NCBI GenBank assembly: GCA_011033025.1
Contig: WFMF01000057.1
Location: forward strand, 658,861 to 722,860
Source: Beroe forskalii
Taxonomy: Eukaryota; Ctenophora; Nuda; Beroida; Beroidae
DNA: 64,000 nucleotides
Direction: 5' to 3'
In this document: one piece after another, positions 46,501 through 60,424 of the stretch
Position numbering within the stretch: position 1 is the stretch's first letter
Layout of the letters: each line of letters starts with the position of its first letter
Program-made: the position numbers and the translations under genes
Notes under the pieces: generated by a model
What the model was told of the DNA's origin: nothing
The model's database searches: none
What the model saw: only the letters and a program-made list of their open reading frames with translations

Positions 46501-49500
46501 GCAAATTAAAGAGTCAGTTGGGTCATTCAGTAGGACATAAATCGAAAGTGTACCAAGAATACTGCCGAAAGTAAGGTGTTTTGGTACAACAATTTTGCGA
46601 AAACTACTAGTCAGATTTTAAAGAAACTTTTCAGTAAAGTCAAGCTTGACCCAAAGATTATAGAAATGTCAAAATTGTAGTCTATGTGCTAACTTTCGAG
46701 ATATAATCCAACACATGAATGTTATTTTAGCGATTTTACGGTATTTTTGGTACATCGATTACTGAAACTGGTCGTCACATTTTTATGAGAATTCCAATTA
46801 GGTCGACTATGGCCTAACTAATATAAAACGTCAAAAAATTGGGTGGTGTATGAGCTAACTTCCGAGCTATAACAAAACAAAAGAAAATGGTATTTCCTTG
46901 TGTTCGGGGATATCTCGAAATTTAGCATATAGACCCCTCTATTTTTGACAGTTTTATGTTCTTCTAGTCATGTTCGACCTAACTGGAAAGTTTTATTAAA
47001 ATGTGACGACCAGTTTTCAAGCAACGTTGTACCAAAATACTGAGAAAATCGCTAAAATTATATTTTCTTGTGTTTGAATATAGCTCGTAAGTTAGCATAT
47101 AGACCCCCTAATTTTTTGACGGTTTTATGTTCTTTGGGTCATGCTTGAGCCAACTGGAAAGTTTCATCAAAATGTGACGACTAATTTTCGGGTTACATAC
47201 ACTTGTACCAAATCCCATAATTTGGTACACTTGGTACACTTAGGTCCCTCTCTGGGCAATTTTGGCAAAATTTTGAGTCGACACGCCTTTTTATCTCGGT
47301 GCACATGAAGTGCTCCTTGAATTTTACCAGGTCCAAACTAACTTCAGTCAGAGTAAATAAAAGTAAACAACAACAGGCGTTCTTAGTATATTAACACGTA
47401 GTATTTGGTCCTTTTCCCACTTACTTTTTGTTGGGTTGCCGGTGAATGAGCCCGTCCAGTTGCGCAGCACGAGTTGTAGCGAGGAGAGTGGTTGTGGGGG
47501 CGTTAGGAAGGGGGTTAACGTAACTGTCAGGGTCCTGAAATTATACTTTCCGATAATATGGATCAATGGAGATAATTATACAATGGCAGATTAAAGACGG
47601 GGTAACGCCTTTAGAAACGTACATTACATATTAATTATTGTGATAGAAGTGTTCAACTCTTTCCACAAAGCTCTGGATTTCATGGCGGTTGTAGAGAGGG
47701 CGTATCTTATTGACTACATAATCATGATAACAGGGATAACATGTTAACAAGTAGAATTGGATAAAACTTCATCCATACCAACAAAGTCTACCGAGATGTA
47801 AGTGCGTGTGTTTCACCACACACTCCTATGATTAAATCTAACAGCAACCGTCCCACACACACACATTATTCTTGACTTGTATGATGTGATATCTTACACT
47901 TTTAATATAAAACATTGACAGAGGTCAGAGAGTCTTACACTTTTAATATAAAGCATTGACAGAGGTCAAAGAGAGTCCTGTCGTTGCGCGCAGAGTTCCA
48001 CCTTTTAACATGCACAGTTAATGAATCAATGATATTACTTGCTCAATAAAACATTATATATACTACAATAATAATATGCTTACCTACACTGTATAAAACA
48101 TATGAGAATTTCAGAGCGCCGATGACTCGATGATTATCATACATATGCAACATAAAATGTAACTATGCAAGATTTGTGAACGAGCTACAGTGTTTTTAAT
48201 TAATTTCCATCGCGCTTCAATGAGCCTGGCTTTAAAAATTTTACTCGAGATATAATCATAATATTGAGACATAATACAATGTGTAACAAGTAAGCATGCT
48301 CGCTGTGAAATTTACAACTGTAAACAACCACAAAATGAGAATAAAAACAAATTTTCTACTCCAAGGATTGATTGGAGAGAGGAGGAAGAGTCTAAACTGT
48401 GAATCGTCATCCTCCCATCTCATCTGCAATGTGATTCCAAAGCCCGCATAGGCGTGCATACGTATACATGTTTGCCAAGCGATACATGTTTAGCAAGCGT
48501 TGTGATAACCCCAACATCATGTACTTGTACCACTGAGTCAAAAGTGAATAAATAAAGTACTCATTAATTCCAACATCAGATGTTACAAACTTCAACGAAC
48601 CACTCACCATCTGAATCCAGTCACTATCCACATCATCTCTGAGCGACACTTTCTTCTCAGGTAGGGTTTCCATACCCAGCGGGATGACGCAGTTCACCAA
48701 GTAAAACCTGGGAGATCCAGCAATTATTAAATAAGAAACTGGAATGTACCAAATCTCCTTTTCTCGCAATATTTCAGACATAACATCATGTGTGTGATCA
48801 AACCGTGGGTAAACGAGAAATTTAATCTAGAATTAAAGGACGAGTAAAGCGAAGAAATTTTGTTCAAATATCGTTCTGAGACGTTGTACACAGAATCTAG
48901 GGCAATTCTCTAATCTAATCGTTGAAAAACGAAGATTCTACCACACCCACAAGACGAGATATTCCCTTCCATATATTTATCATACATAACATGCAGTTGA
49001 TGTCGAAATCTGGTCCCCTTCCTATCTACGCGACCTTGCATGTTATGTACTTTGCATGTTATTTATCTGGCGTTTTGGTATAATTATCCATCCCATATGA
49101 TCAGGTTAAACACAGTTTTGTTTCGTCTAGTGGAATTCTCTATTGTCTCAGTCAATAAAAGAAACCAACGAATGTTTCTAATTAGCAATCGAGGCGGTAA
49201 GTAATCAATTTAAACCGTCAAAAACAGTGCAATATATACTGTGTTTACATAGTGAACTCAGGGTGTAATTTGATACTGGGGACCATAATGCATCATATTT
49301 TGCGCCTAGAATTGCTCTTTGATTTAGCTATAGCGTGCGGTAGGAAGTGAATAGAAACATCGGACTTTGACTAAAGTGCTTTTAATTATGGTACCTGTCA
49401 TAATATGAAATATTTTATATACCTTAAATTTCGCTTTACTCGTCCTTTAACTGAAATCTTAAGGTGCACTTGGGCAGGAGATATCTTCCAAAATCCAGTG

Positions 49501-52500
49501 ACCAATGATAAATTGTAGGAAAAATTGGTAAGTAGAAGCTCGAGAAGAACTAATTATCAAATAAGTAATTACTCAAGCCATAACTTGAAAATTATTGGCC
49601 ATATTTTATGCAATGATAAAGTGATATGTAGTATCCTACAGTCAAGGTCCAACAAGAAAATCGAGTTTGTATGTTGGTGATTTAGCACGCCATTTAATCC
49701 ACATTTTATTACTCTATGCTGCATAATGTGTATGTTGATAAACAATAAACAATGTCCACATTTTTTCTTCAATAAACATATCAAACTGGCTGGATGTTAA
49801 ACAATTCTGTAGCTCAGGAATTCTTTGGAAACCACACTTATTGTTTATTTGAAGAGTGCTGTGTTTTTGCGGAGTGGCCTGTTCGGCAAGTTCAATTCAT
49901 TGCACGGCAAGCAGCGGTTATCACAGTGCAGCTACACGAGAATTTTTATGACAAGCAGTCACACATATATAACTAGATAACTGTAATAATATAATGCTCT
50001 GATTTCGCATTTGCAGTCGCGCGCAAGTCACTTGCGGTGAGGGACTGGTCATATGAATCACTCGGTAATTTGACGGCTGACTGAACTTGATAGAAAATTT
50101 CTCATTCAACACTAACAAATTCAAAAGAGCTATATAAGCTAAATCGAAAAGCTTTGCAGATTGAGCTGAAAATTTGCACGCCATCCATGGACTTCTGAGG
50201 CAACATACCATACAAGAATCCCGAAATCAGCCATTTTCTGTCTGCTATGGGGGTTAAAATCGCGTTATTCGGCTTAAAACTGCCTTTTTCGCCCCTTATT
50301 GGGCGTAGATGTCTCATGGGTGGTCAAATAGAAGTGTATCTGGTCACAAACCAATTATATGTCTGAAACCACTGAACCAATGATATTCGCCAGTTTTCCT
50401 TTGTTTTCTTCCTGTAAACTCAAAATCCCTATTTTTACCTCTCAAAACAGTGATCCAGGCCGGTATTCATTTCTGAGGCACCCAAGATCCGAAATCGAAA
50501 AGCTTTGGCCGATTGATCTGAAAATTTGCACGCCATCCATGGACGACCTAAGAAAGACATACCATACATCAGAATCTCGAAATCAGCCATTTTCTGTCTG
50601 TTATGGGGTTAAATCGCGTTTTTTCGGCTTAAAACTGCCTTTTTCGCCCCTTATTGGGCGTAGATGTCTCATGGGTGGTCAAATAGAAGTGTATCTGGTC
50701 ATAAATTATGTGCCTGAAACCACTGAACCAATGATATTCGCCAGTTTTCCTTTGTTTTCCTGTAAACTCCAAAAAACCCTATTTTTAAACAGTGATCCAG
50801 GCCGGTCTTCAAAACAGTCCGATCCAGGCCGGTATTCATTTCTGAGGCACCCAAGATCCGAAAAATCGAAAGGGGGTTTGCCCGATTGAGCTGAAAATTT
50901 GCACGCCATCCATGGACGACCTAAGAAAGACATGATCCATACTTTAAAAATCCCGAAATCAGGACGACATTTTCTCAGCCATTTTCTGTCTGTTATGGGG
51001 GTTAAAATCGCGTTTTTCGGCTTAAAAACTGCCTTTTTTCGCCCCTTATTGGGCGTAGATGTCTCATGGGTGGTCAAATAGAAGTGTATCTGGTCATAAA
51101 TTATGTGCCTGAAACCACTGAACCAATGATATTCGCCAGTTTTCCTTTGTTTTCCTGTAAACTCCAAAAACCCTATTTTTACCTCTCAAAACAGTGATCC
51201 ATGCCGGTCTTCATTTCTGAGGCACCCAAGATCCGAAATCGAAAAGCTTTGGCCGATTGAGCTGAAAATTTGTACGCCATCCATGGACGACCTAAGAAAG
51301 ACATACCATACTTCAGAATCCCAAAATCAGCCATTTTCTGTCTGTTATGGGGGTTAAAATCGCGTTTTTCGGCTTGAAAACTGCCTTTTTTCGCCCCTTA
51401 TTGGGCGTAGATGTCTCATGGGTGGTCAAATAGAAGTGTATCTGGTCATAAATTATATGTCTGAAACCACTGAACCAACGATATTCGCCAGTTTTCCTTT
51501 GTTTTCCTGTAAACTCCAAAAAACCCTATTTTTACCTCTCAAAACAGTGATCCAGGCCGGTATTCATTTCTGAGGCACCCAAGATCCGAAATCGAAAAGC
51601 TTTGGCCGATTGAGCTGAAAATTTGCACGCCATCCATGGACGACCTAAGAAAGACATACAATACTTCAGAATCCCGGAATCAGCCATTTTCTGTCTGTTA
51701 TGGGGGGTTAAAATCGCGTTTTTCGGCTTGAAAACTGCCTTTTTCCGCCCCTTATTGGGCGTAGATGTCTCATGGGTGGTCAAATAGAAGTGTATCTGGT
51801 CATAAATTATGTGCCTGAAACCACTGAACCAATGATACTGTATTCGCCAGTTTTTCTTTGTTTTCCTGTAAACTCCAAAAAACCCTATTTTTACCTCTCA
51901 AAACAGTGATCTATGCCGGTCTTCATTTCTGAGCTGTATGAGAACAAATTATCACAATCCCCATAGGCGTCGAGGCGAGTATTAACTGTGGCATGTGAAA
52001 TTTTATATGAGCGAAAGTATTGAATTTTGCCAAAAATTCCATAATTTTGTACCAAATAAGGTTTGAAAGTTGAAGCAATGCCAACCTGAAGGGCCACACC
52101 CCAGTCACTGAGACCTTGAGCCGGTGACCGTTGATGTCAGAGACAGACTTCCCCTTGGGAAGGGTCGTCACAAGAGGTATGTTGATACACGATAGCTCTG
52201 CATTGTCGAGCATCCTGTAAGAAATGGTTGGGAGTGAAACTTAGTTAAACAGGAAAAGAAAACAGGAATTAAACTGGAATTAAACAGGAATTAAACAGGA
52301 ATTAAAAACAATAAACAGAATAAAGCAACGATCGCCCAATCTCCAAAGACTTTTCTGTTTGGACAAAAAACATTAAATACGATATTTTGATATCTTTAAA
52401 AATCTTCAAAAAATTAAATCTCCAAGACTCTATATAACTTGAAACAAATATGATTCGGAGCACCTATTGACGTCATTCTTCTTGGGAGCATATATATTCG

Positions 52501-53405
52501 TGCAGAATACCGAGTCTGGAAGTATGTCAACCTTTTGGTGTGATCGGGCTGGAATAATGTCCCATTTCCCAAATATGGCTAAACCACGGCAACTTATTGG
52601 ACGTGAAGCAAGGTATTGAAATTCACTGGACGTGATGCGTTTACAACTATTAAAGGTGCCGGGTTTAAAGCTCAAACTGTCAAACGGGAAGCTTCTGTAC
52701 GGCAGAAAATGCCATTTCTACCGTTTTACTAGATTACAGTTGTCGTTGCACTTTGCAGTTTCCGTTGTTGGAGCAACATCCATTATTTGGCATGGGATGG
52801 GTCTCCCGATGTCATGACATTTAGTAAACAAATACACCATCACGATTAGGAAATAGCCAAGTAGCCAATAGAATATGGTCAAATTTTTAGATTTGAGAGT
52901 CTCTGTAAAATAAGTGTACAATATAAAAACACGAGATCTGACCTATCAAGGAAGGTATTGAGATGGATGCCTTTCGTTAAATCTGTCAGATAAACATCAA
53001 ACTTCCATTCCGATATTGGAGGATAGTGTGATAGTCGCTTAGATACCTGAAAATTGCAATAAATACGGCATTGGTATAACGTAAGCTGGAATCCATATTA
53101 GAGAATTCATCAGAGAGAAAATTCCTCATAAATTACAAAATTAATGTAGTTGGGAGATATCTCAACGTTAGTAACTCAAGTAGGTTAGTTAGCGGGTGAG
53201 AATATAAAATAGATCTGACTCAGATCTATATTATTCAACTGAAAGAAGATATAAATTTGCTCATATCGTCTGCAATCAACCTGTTCGGATATCTCTGAGG
53301 AGGGTTTGATGAAGATCCGTAGGACGTCAGACTCTGAAACACCGTCGTCTGACCGATGGCTGGAATGCGAGGAGGAACCTCGGCGACGAACCAACGTTAC
53401 TTCAC
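37572..53405 (-). CDS. Unidentified gene with an in-frame duplicated three-exon module, partial
   Basis: Minus-strand exons in transcription order: 53405-53281, 53046-52943, 52214-52086, 48707-48608, 47534-47425 and 46027-45845. Then comes the duplicate set 41187-41088, 40134-40025 and 37754-37572. All junctions have GT-AG and continuous phase. Early exons encode RRRGSSSHSSHRSDDGVSES, EWKFDVYLTDLTKGIHLNTF and NIPLVTTLPKGKSVSDINGH. The module encodes FYLVNCVIPLGMETLPEKK, then DPDSYVNPLP...LDGLIHRQPN, then a basic Ser-rich stretch (SRETSAGSSRPATRPAKSN). The module is bounded by phase 2 on both sides, so the two sets could be read in series. Alternatively they belong to two tandem genes or two haplotypes. 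The 5' start and 3' end were not found. I do not recognise the family. Confidence 0.6.
38520..39805. mobile_element. Foldback satellite element in duplication copy 1
   Basis: Five direct units of about 171 bp (38520-39370; core ATATCTCCGAATTCCTACGT, then TTTCATGAAACTTTCCAATC) face about two and a half inverted units (39385-39805) across a short spacer. The outer ends are GTACCAAG near 38315 and TTGGTACAGTTGGTACACTT at 39810. Open frames of 60-114 codons in the array are repeat translations. Confidence 0.85.
42046..42739. other. Spacer between duplication copy 1 and satellite array 1
   Basis: Unique AT-rich DNA of about 700 bp, absent at the corresponding place in copy 2. No gene is seen. Confidence 0.45.
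42740..43935. repeat. Satellite array 1, units of about 345 bp
   Basis: About three and a half tandem units. Diagnostic words are CCATTTTCTGTCTGTTATGG, ATTGGGCGTAGATGTCTCAT and AATTTGCACGCCATCCATGG. Successive spacing of the first word is about 353, 341 and 336 bp. Confidence 0.9.
44030..50140. repeat. Segmental duplication, copy 2
   Basis: Direct tandem partner of 35690-42045. It is joined at its right end straight to satellite units at about 50140, whereas copy 1 has about 700 bp before its satellite. Coding exons are nearly identical while introns show substitutions and indels. This fits either a recent duplication or two haplotypes placed in series by assembly. Confidence 0.9.
46540..47225. 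mobile_element. Foldback satellite element in duplication copy 2
   Basis: It lies at the same site as the element at 38520-39805, with the same outer flanks (GTCAGTTGGGTCATTCAGTA on the left, GGTACACTTAGGTCC on the right). It is built of a strongly diverged version of the unit, in direct and then inverted orientation. Shared words such as GTGCTAACTTTCGAG-like and TTTTGGTACA show common ancestry. Confidence 0.75.
50140..51930. repeat. Satellite array 2, units of about 350 bp
   Basis: About five units of the same satellite as array 1, spaced about 352-393 bp. Open frames of up to 176 codons (50359-50889 plus, 51167-50706 minus) are repeat translations, as they restart in every unit and contain no recognisable domain. 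Confidence 0.9.
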
Positions 53406-53496
53406 CTTTAAGCAATTAAAAGTTGAAATTTGTATAAAATAAAGTGGAGAAGTCTGATATACCTAGCAAGATCGCTGAATTTCAAATAGAAATAAA

Positions 53497-53808
53497 ATGA
53501 TCCTGTTTGTTTGTATCCCATTTGCCAATGAAACTTGGCAAGATGCTGTAGAGGATGAAATTCAGAATTTAGATTCTTCAGAAACTGATTCTTCAGAAAC
53601 TGAGCCACCATTCATACCTTCAGAATGGTGCCAAGCTATATTTAATGAGATATTACAGTACGATATGATCCATTTAGATACCCATACCATTGATGATAGG
53701 TGCAGCAATTGTCAGCCTATCTCGTTATTTCATTACAAATCACTGCGTACCATGGTAATCAGACCAAATAAGGGGGCCGATGATATCCCAATCAGAAGGC
53801 TAAAGTGA
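53497..53808 (+). CDS. Hypothetical 103-residue frame
   Basis: A single plus-strand frame starting at ATG and ending TGA, with an acidic stretch (DSSETDSSETEPPFIPSEW), a CSNC pair and a basic end. It lies just upstream of the first exon of the minus-strand duplicated-module gene. No family is recognised and no splice partners were found, so it may be chance or an exon of an unseen gene. Confidence 0.3.
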   Translation: MILFVCIPFANETWQDAVEDEIQNLDSSETDSSETEPPFIPSEWCQAIFNEILQYDMIHLDTHTIDDRCSNCQPISLFHYKSLRTMVIRPNKGADDIPIRRLK

Positions 53809-56800
53809 CTAGACCTACGTTTTAACCCTCTTTTTGTGACCCCTCATGACATTGCTAGACACTTCAATAGGTATTAAGCTTTATATGGGGTGATGAACTT
53901 GTCATTGGGGCCATCTATTTCACTACTGCCCACTTCTGAAATATGTTTTCTTTCCATTGGAATTTAGAATCTCATTTCAACAACATTTTATTGAAACAAT
54001 TCGAAATTTTCCTCACAGGGGCCTATTAACTACCTAGGCGGTATTGTAATTATTTGACCCATTTGACCCAGGTTCCCTTGGTGCACATCACCGTCTCTCA
54101 TCCTGTCTAACACAAACTGTGTTCAGGGTTACCATAGCACCTGTGTAAAACCTCGCGAGACAACAGTGATATTGTACTTGTGCCGCCCAGGAGAAATACG
54201 CGTTATTTACGTTATCAACTCACTACTGTAAGCCATGATAATGATGTCATTTAAAGCGCTTCTTATATCGATAAATAATATGCGTAACATGTGTCCAGTG
54301 ATTATTAATTATTTTGTATAGTACAACAACACCCAGTACCAGCTGTTAAAATGTGGTAAATGTGTCTGTAGTGCAGAGGTACTGTGGTTATATATCAAAT
54401 GGCCAAAGTGGTTCGTATTAGGCGTCGTTATTGAGTTACATAGAGTCGTTATTATACCATTAGGTTTTGTGATGTCGGTTTCGCTTGTTCGTATTTGAGC
54501 AGATAATCATATTGCTTTGATTTACAATGTAGTTGTGACATGGGTTTGAAAGGTCTCATCAACTAGGAACTTAGGTCTTAGGTACTAGCAAAGTAGCCAA
54601 GCTGATCATTACAGACGAAGAGTGTCGAAGTAATTGAGTCCTTCCCTGGATTCAGGATGTCTTATATACATTATACGTGGTATTATATATCTCGTGGTAT
54701 TATATATCTCGACCTTTTGATGAGCTTGAAGTTTAAACGTTATAACAAAATGTTATCATCAGAAGCTCGCACAGATCATGCAATTATGGGTGGCACAAAA
54801 CGACGCGCATGGATACTTTTAGCAACACGCGGAGCGCGCAAATGCACTTAGTTATGATGTTTTTGGTTAGAAAGTCTGAAAGTGCATTAAATCGCTGCCA
54901 CGCGCAGCAAAAGAGTACCCATGCGCGTCGTAATATGCCGCGCGGCGCGCATGAGAATATCCAGACACCACGGTTATACAAGTATTGTTCGTACGCTGTT
55001 GAATTTGATTCATTGGTGAAGTTAAAATTACACTTACAAAAGTCTGGCTTTCTGAATTTCTGAGTTGACAAGGAAATACAGCTATTAGCACATCACTTCC
55101 CTGTGTCGCTAGCCCCTACTCTACAACACACGGCGTGACATACAAACCCACTCACAAACCCACACGCAAACCCACAAACAAACTCACACACACAAACCCA
55201 AACAAACCCACACAAAACCCAAACAAACACACAAACTCGCTAAGATGTCACACACACAAACTCACACACAAACTCACTAAGATGTCTCACATTGTCTCGT
55301 AGTCCGGTGCCATGTGCCTGAGGTTACCAGGGTGGTATGTATAGTGTCGGTTACGGGACAACGTGAGAGAGGATAGTGAGGATACATAACATGTGTTCTT
55401 TATTATTAATGAAAGCCTGTGTCGGGGCCCCTGGTTGGGGGCTCTTCAGCCTTTCAGTGTCTTTTGTGTATTCTCGCGAGTATGGGTCCTTTGGTTCGTA
55501 TATGCAATGGTTGATTACGCTAAAAGCTTTCTCTGTATCCCAAGAGATTGTTAACATTATTGACCCATAAATGGTACCTAGATCTCATGGTAGGTGCCCA
55601 TTGCGTTGTTCATTGTTAGATATCTTTGTTAATTCGATTAATTCGCGTGATTCTTGGATGCCTCACTTGCAAATTGATTCCTTTACAAACCCTGATTATC
55701 AAATTTCTGTGGTGTTCTTCGAATCTTTCAAGAATGTTCCGAGGAGTTCCACTCCCATAAACCCGCCAGGCCACTGTACCCCGCTGGTAGCTGCGGCCCA
55801 AACCCCTGCTGTAGCTTGCTCGCTTCGCATGGGCCCAACCCGGAAAAATCGTAGCTACGGGCCTGTCGACTTGGTATTTATAATTTCCGGGTTAGGTACG
55901 TTAGTCGTAACCTGATGCTTGACGACATCATGAATTCGAATTCTACCATACGTTTTTTGCGTCGACATCTGACTGCAAGAAGTGGTATGCGTTAACCTCT
56001 TATCTGAATGCTACGAGCAGGCATCCGTCATTTGAAGAAAGAATTTGGCCGGAATCCAACGATTGTCCGTGTCCCGTCTTACCGTGAATAGAGGGCACAT
56101 TTTATGACAGTCTTAATTACATGCGTCTCACAAGTTACGACGGATGCTTTTAAAAACGATTCACACGACCACATTTGATTAGTTCATTACGCATTTTAAA
56201 CAAACAATTACAGTACGATTCATCAACAAATTTTAAAACATGGCAAGAATATTTTAAACTCTTTGAAGGGTGGCATCTTGACTTGATGGGTGGCTGAGTA
56301 AGATAAGATGTTTAATAAATACCATTCTTGTTGCTTTGTAAAAACGTCAGCACTTGGCAATAGGAAGTTTTAGGTTGAATACGGGAGAAACTTTTCGAGA
56401 TCTAAGAAATAAGCTCTTTGTTTTCATACTCCTGCGTTTACAGTTCAATCACACGTGTATGAGGCTCAAGGAAATGAGAGAATGGTGTATAGAGTGATCT
56501 GCTATCATTATGAACTATCAAACCAGTATCAACCGCGTAGTATTTCATTAAGATCTCATCTGGATCAGTGACTGTCAGTGGTAGATGCCCCATGGCATCA
56601 GTAAGTATCTTAGTATCTATTGGTGATAACGATGTACCATCCATTTACTGCAATTCTTGTGCATTGTGCATCATGATAATGGTTCGTGACATATCGCTCT
56701 ACAATAAATACTGCATCTGTTGAGCCAAGTAAGCCCGGTTGCCATGGCAACATTCGATTTAGAAGTCCACTTTAAATTAATAACTTGAGAAGGAATACAA

Positions 56801-58339
56801 TTGTGCCTCTTGATTTAATGATCTCCACACTCAAACAATACACGAGTCACATATGGGTGCAGCAGGATGGTATTGCGGTATTGAATATCAAATATAAATA
56901 ACTTATATTTAAATTCATCAAATTTCGATAAATTCATCAAATTGTTTACAGAACTTTAAAAGGTACCGCTGTATCATCTTGCTGGATTTAAATAGTATGG
57001 TGAAAGTTGTCAATGATGAAATTTAACAGAATTTTGTCACGCCCATCATTTTATCAGCGGAAGTATCCAATTTCAGAGAAACGTGAAGAAATTAACTATT
57101 TAGTAGGTACGTAGATAGGTATATTGTGAAATTGTGTCATTGATTTGTCTTTGAGTAAAAGGGTGAATTGGATATCTTGGTGTTGTTATTCACTTTAAAG
57201 TCACAATTCGCTCAATCGAGTAGCTATGAGTTTCATTTTCTTTGTCGCAGTCGACACAAAACTTGCTTTTCCACAGACCGACCCCTTATGTGACTTGTAT
57301 TGTATTTGACGCTTTTGGCTTATCGTTTTATTAAGACGTTATTATCCGGTATATACACAGTAGACACCATATAACACAAACTTTATAGACGACTGTCCCA
57401 ATCTATGAAATATTGGGACAATGTGACATGTCCCCTCACAATTTGCAGATTATTCGTCAACCATATATTACATTGCGTGGATGTCCTTGCTGTACGGCTT
57501 GTTAACCAGAACCGACATCTCACCTCTATGCACCTTCTGGTTATAGTGTTGCCTCTTGTTTACAGCGAACAGGATTGTGATATTGACATTTAACCCTCAT
57601 GTACCAAAACATCGCATATAATGACCCTATCAAATTAGGAAATAGCATTTATCATTGCAAATGCAAGCTGCTTAGTATCTAACTACAGTATCTAAGTATC
57701 TCATGTTTATGAAATTCATCAATTAAAAATAAACTGTCATGAAATATGTCTGCAAACTTAAAGAGTGGTTAATAATATCTTACAGGTTGGTTCAAACTTC
57801 ATGAGTTTCCACCCTAATTGATATGGTTTCAGTCAAACCATGGATGGCTCGATCTTAGTCGCATATTTAAAGATACAGTTAGAGGTTACGGTGAGAACCT
57901 AAATAGTTGCTATGAGCTATTTCAAAGTAAACGCGCCAGTGAGATCGTGCCCTGCATTAAATTGGTAGTTCAGTAGAATCAGTTTCTTTAGTAGAATTTA
58001 TAGTAGAATTAGTTTCTTAAGATATTTATTTGTCCAACCGTTACTACTACTACTACAATTCAGTATGAGCCTGGCTCCGATAAACAGTATTCCTTCTTTT
58101 ACTATCGGATTTTTAAACTTCACATATTACGTCATTATCAATTTTTGTCCTCGCAGTTGACAGCCGTGACAGAAGGGCCGAACCCCTCAATATTTTGTCA
58201 CCTTGATGGGACATCTACACAGTGAAACACAAGCGCTGATGATTCAATTACTCACTCGCATTTTGCAAGCTCGTACATTTCTTGAAAATCGATGGTAAAC
58301 ATTTTTTGTCACCCAAGAGCATAATTTTAACTATCATAT

Positions 58340-58530
58340 CACGATGTAGTTTTGTGAAGAGTTTGTCGTGGAACCGTGTTGCTGAAAAGCAAAAGTTTCA
58401 TATCATTCATCTTTCAGTGGGGTGCTTTTGAAACGTGAATCACACAATTTTGAACTATCAGTGCACGAGGTTTTGTGAAGAGTTTGTTTGGAACCGTGTT
58501 GCTGAAAAGCAAAGTTCCTCATTCATCTTT
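58340..58530 (+). repeat. Direct repeat pair of about 70 bp
   Basis: Two copies share GTTTTGTGAAGAGTTTGT, GGAACCGTGTTGCTGAAAAG and TTCATCTTTCA in the same order, about 125 bp apart. Origin is unknown. Confidence 0.7.
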
Positions 58531-60424
58531 CACCAAATCGTCACCTTTAAGGGGGCAGTTTTCTAGGTGGGGCCTGTGGGGACTGCCTGGCATCGACAAG
58601 CTAATTTATGGGGTTTTTTCTACCTAATGGGGTAAAGCTAATTAATGAGTTTAGAATTGATATCTAGTTATGAGATAGGGTAGGAAAAGCAAAACAGTTG
58701 AGAACATGGGTACATTTGAAAGTGACGTTATCCAGGGTTAATATTCATGAAAATAGAGAGGGCAGCTGCACCAGATTTAGAAAGCTTCCCGCCACACCTG
58801 ACAGTTATAAAGTTCATTATATAACGTCACATATAGATATTTTGTTATATAACACGCTATATCCCCACTGATATATCACGAGTAATGAATTATAGACTTC
58901 TTTTGAATTATACCATTTTCGTGAAACCGGACTGACATATGGCTTCATTGCTGCAAGATTAATTTCTTTAGGTACCTATGGTAGTCAAGCTAATAAAATA
59001 TATATTATGAAATTCTTTACATTCGTCAGCCTCCAGTTCTCGTCAGCTGAGCGTTTTATTAATGTTCATGGAATTGTGCACGTCTATTGTAGATCTTGCA
59101 GTGGAGTTTTATACGGTTATAGGCTTCGTACAGTAGTGAATGTTATGAACAATAGTTTTAGTACTGCTCACTTTCGGTTCGTGCTTTTAAATGTTATTAA
59201 TTGTTTTTCGAAATTCCAAAAGGTTTGCATGCAACACTTTTTCATGTTATTAGAAATAAAAATGAAATGAACCTACGTTAAATGAGTGTAGCGTAAATGA
59301 GATACCAGGCACTGATATGATACTAATGTCAACCATTTGATAAGGTAGGTATTTACTAGTCACGATACAACACAAGAGACGAAAGCTATCGTAAAAAGCT
59401 GCCATGATATACGAAGCATTTGCTATTGCATAGCAGCTGTGGCAACGCATTACAGATATTTATTAAAAAGCTGTGTAAAATCCTAGAAAGCTAGAAGACA
59501 GCTTTCTATTAATATTTCTATTGCATGTAAAGGTCATCAAGGAACAGCATCTTGGGGAATTGAATTCATTAAGCTGATAAGAATACATTTGACAATGAGA
59601 TGGCTGTTTCTAGTAATAATCACTCATTTACTAAAAGTTAAATCAATGATGAACCAATGATATGCAGCACATCTGACGACCTTATTAATCACATATTTTG
59701 AGAGCCCCTGTCCATTACTAGTCTATACCGGTAATAGTATAATGTATAGTTCTATTGCACTGCTCACCTCGACTTTCTGCTCTTCCTCAGGCAGGGAAAT
59801 GGTCTTGCTTCTGGTTAGAGCATCTTCCCAGCAAATAAGGGGCGACTTGTTGCCACGCTTTGTGTGCGAAAGTGCATCAATAAGGTCACTTTCGCCCATT
59901 TCACATGTCTTTATTCTAATGGAAATTTCCTCATTGAACTGTGATACTTCGATTTTATCAAACGTTATAATCTAACCATTGCAACATTGAATTTTACAGT
60001 TTTCAAACACTTGAGGAAAAAGTGAGGTAAAAAGTTTGATCACCGCTTATTAAGCACCTGACACCATTCCCATGATAATACGAAATATATTGGGTTTGAT
60101 TAATCACATCATAACATCATCAAATGTAAGAATTGAGTCTGGATGATGATCCATATTATCGCAGACAGAACCGAGAGCTTTATTAAACTTCTATTTATAT
60201 TATAATTTACACCTGGGTGTATACAAAGGATTAACATAAGTTACAATCTGTATACTGCTCTCGTTCATCTTTCTTTTTGTGGCATACGAAAGCTTTGCTG
60301 CAAATTGCATTTCGGATTGGCTAGATCGTAATTCATAATTTATGATATCTCCAATCAATAAATTTGCCACTATTTGGGTCATATGAATTTATGAAAGTAT
60401 CCCATGAAGCAATGACCTGGTGCT

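Noticed and set aside
50359..51167. Open frames of 176 and 153 codons on both strands
   Set aside because: They lie in the 350-bp satellite, recur in each unit and have no domain features.
55571..55915. 114-codon plus-strand frame, possibly a retroelement piece
   Set aside because: There are no reverse transcriptase, endonuclease or other motifs, no splice context, and overlapping frames on the other strand are equally long.
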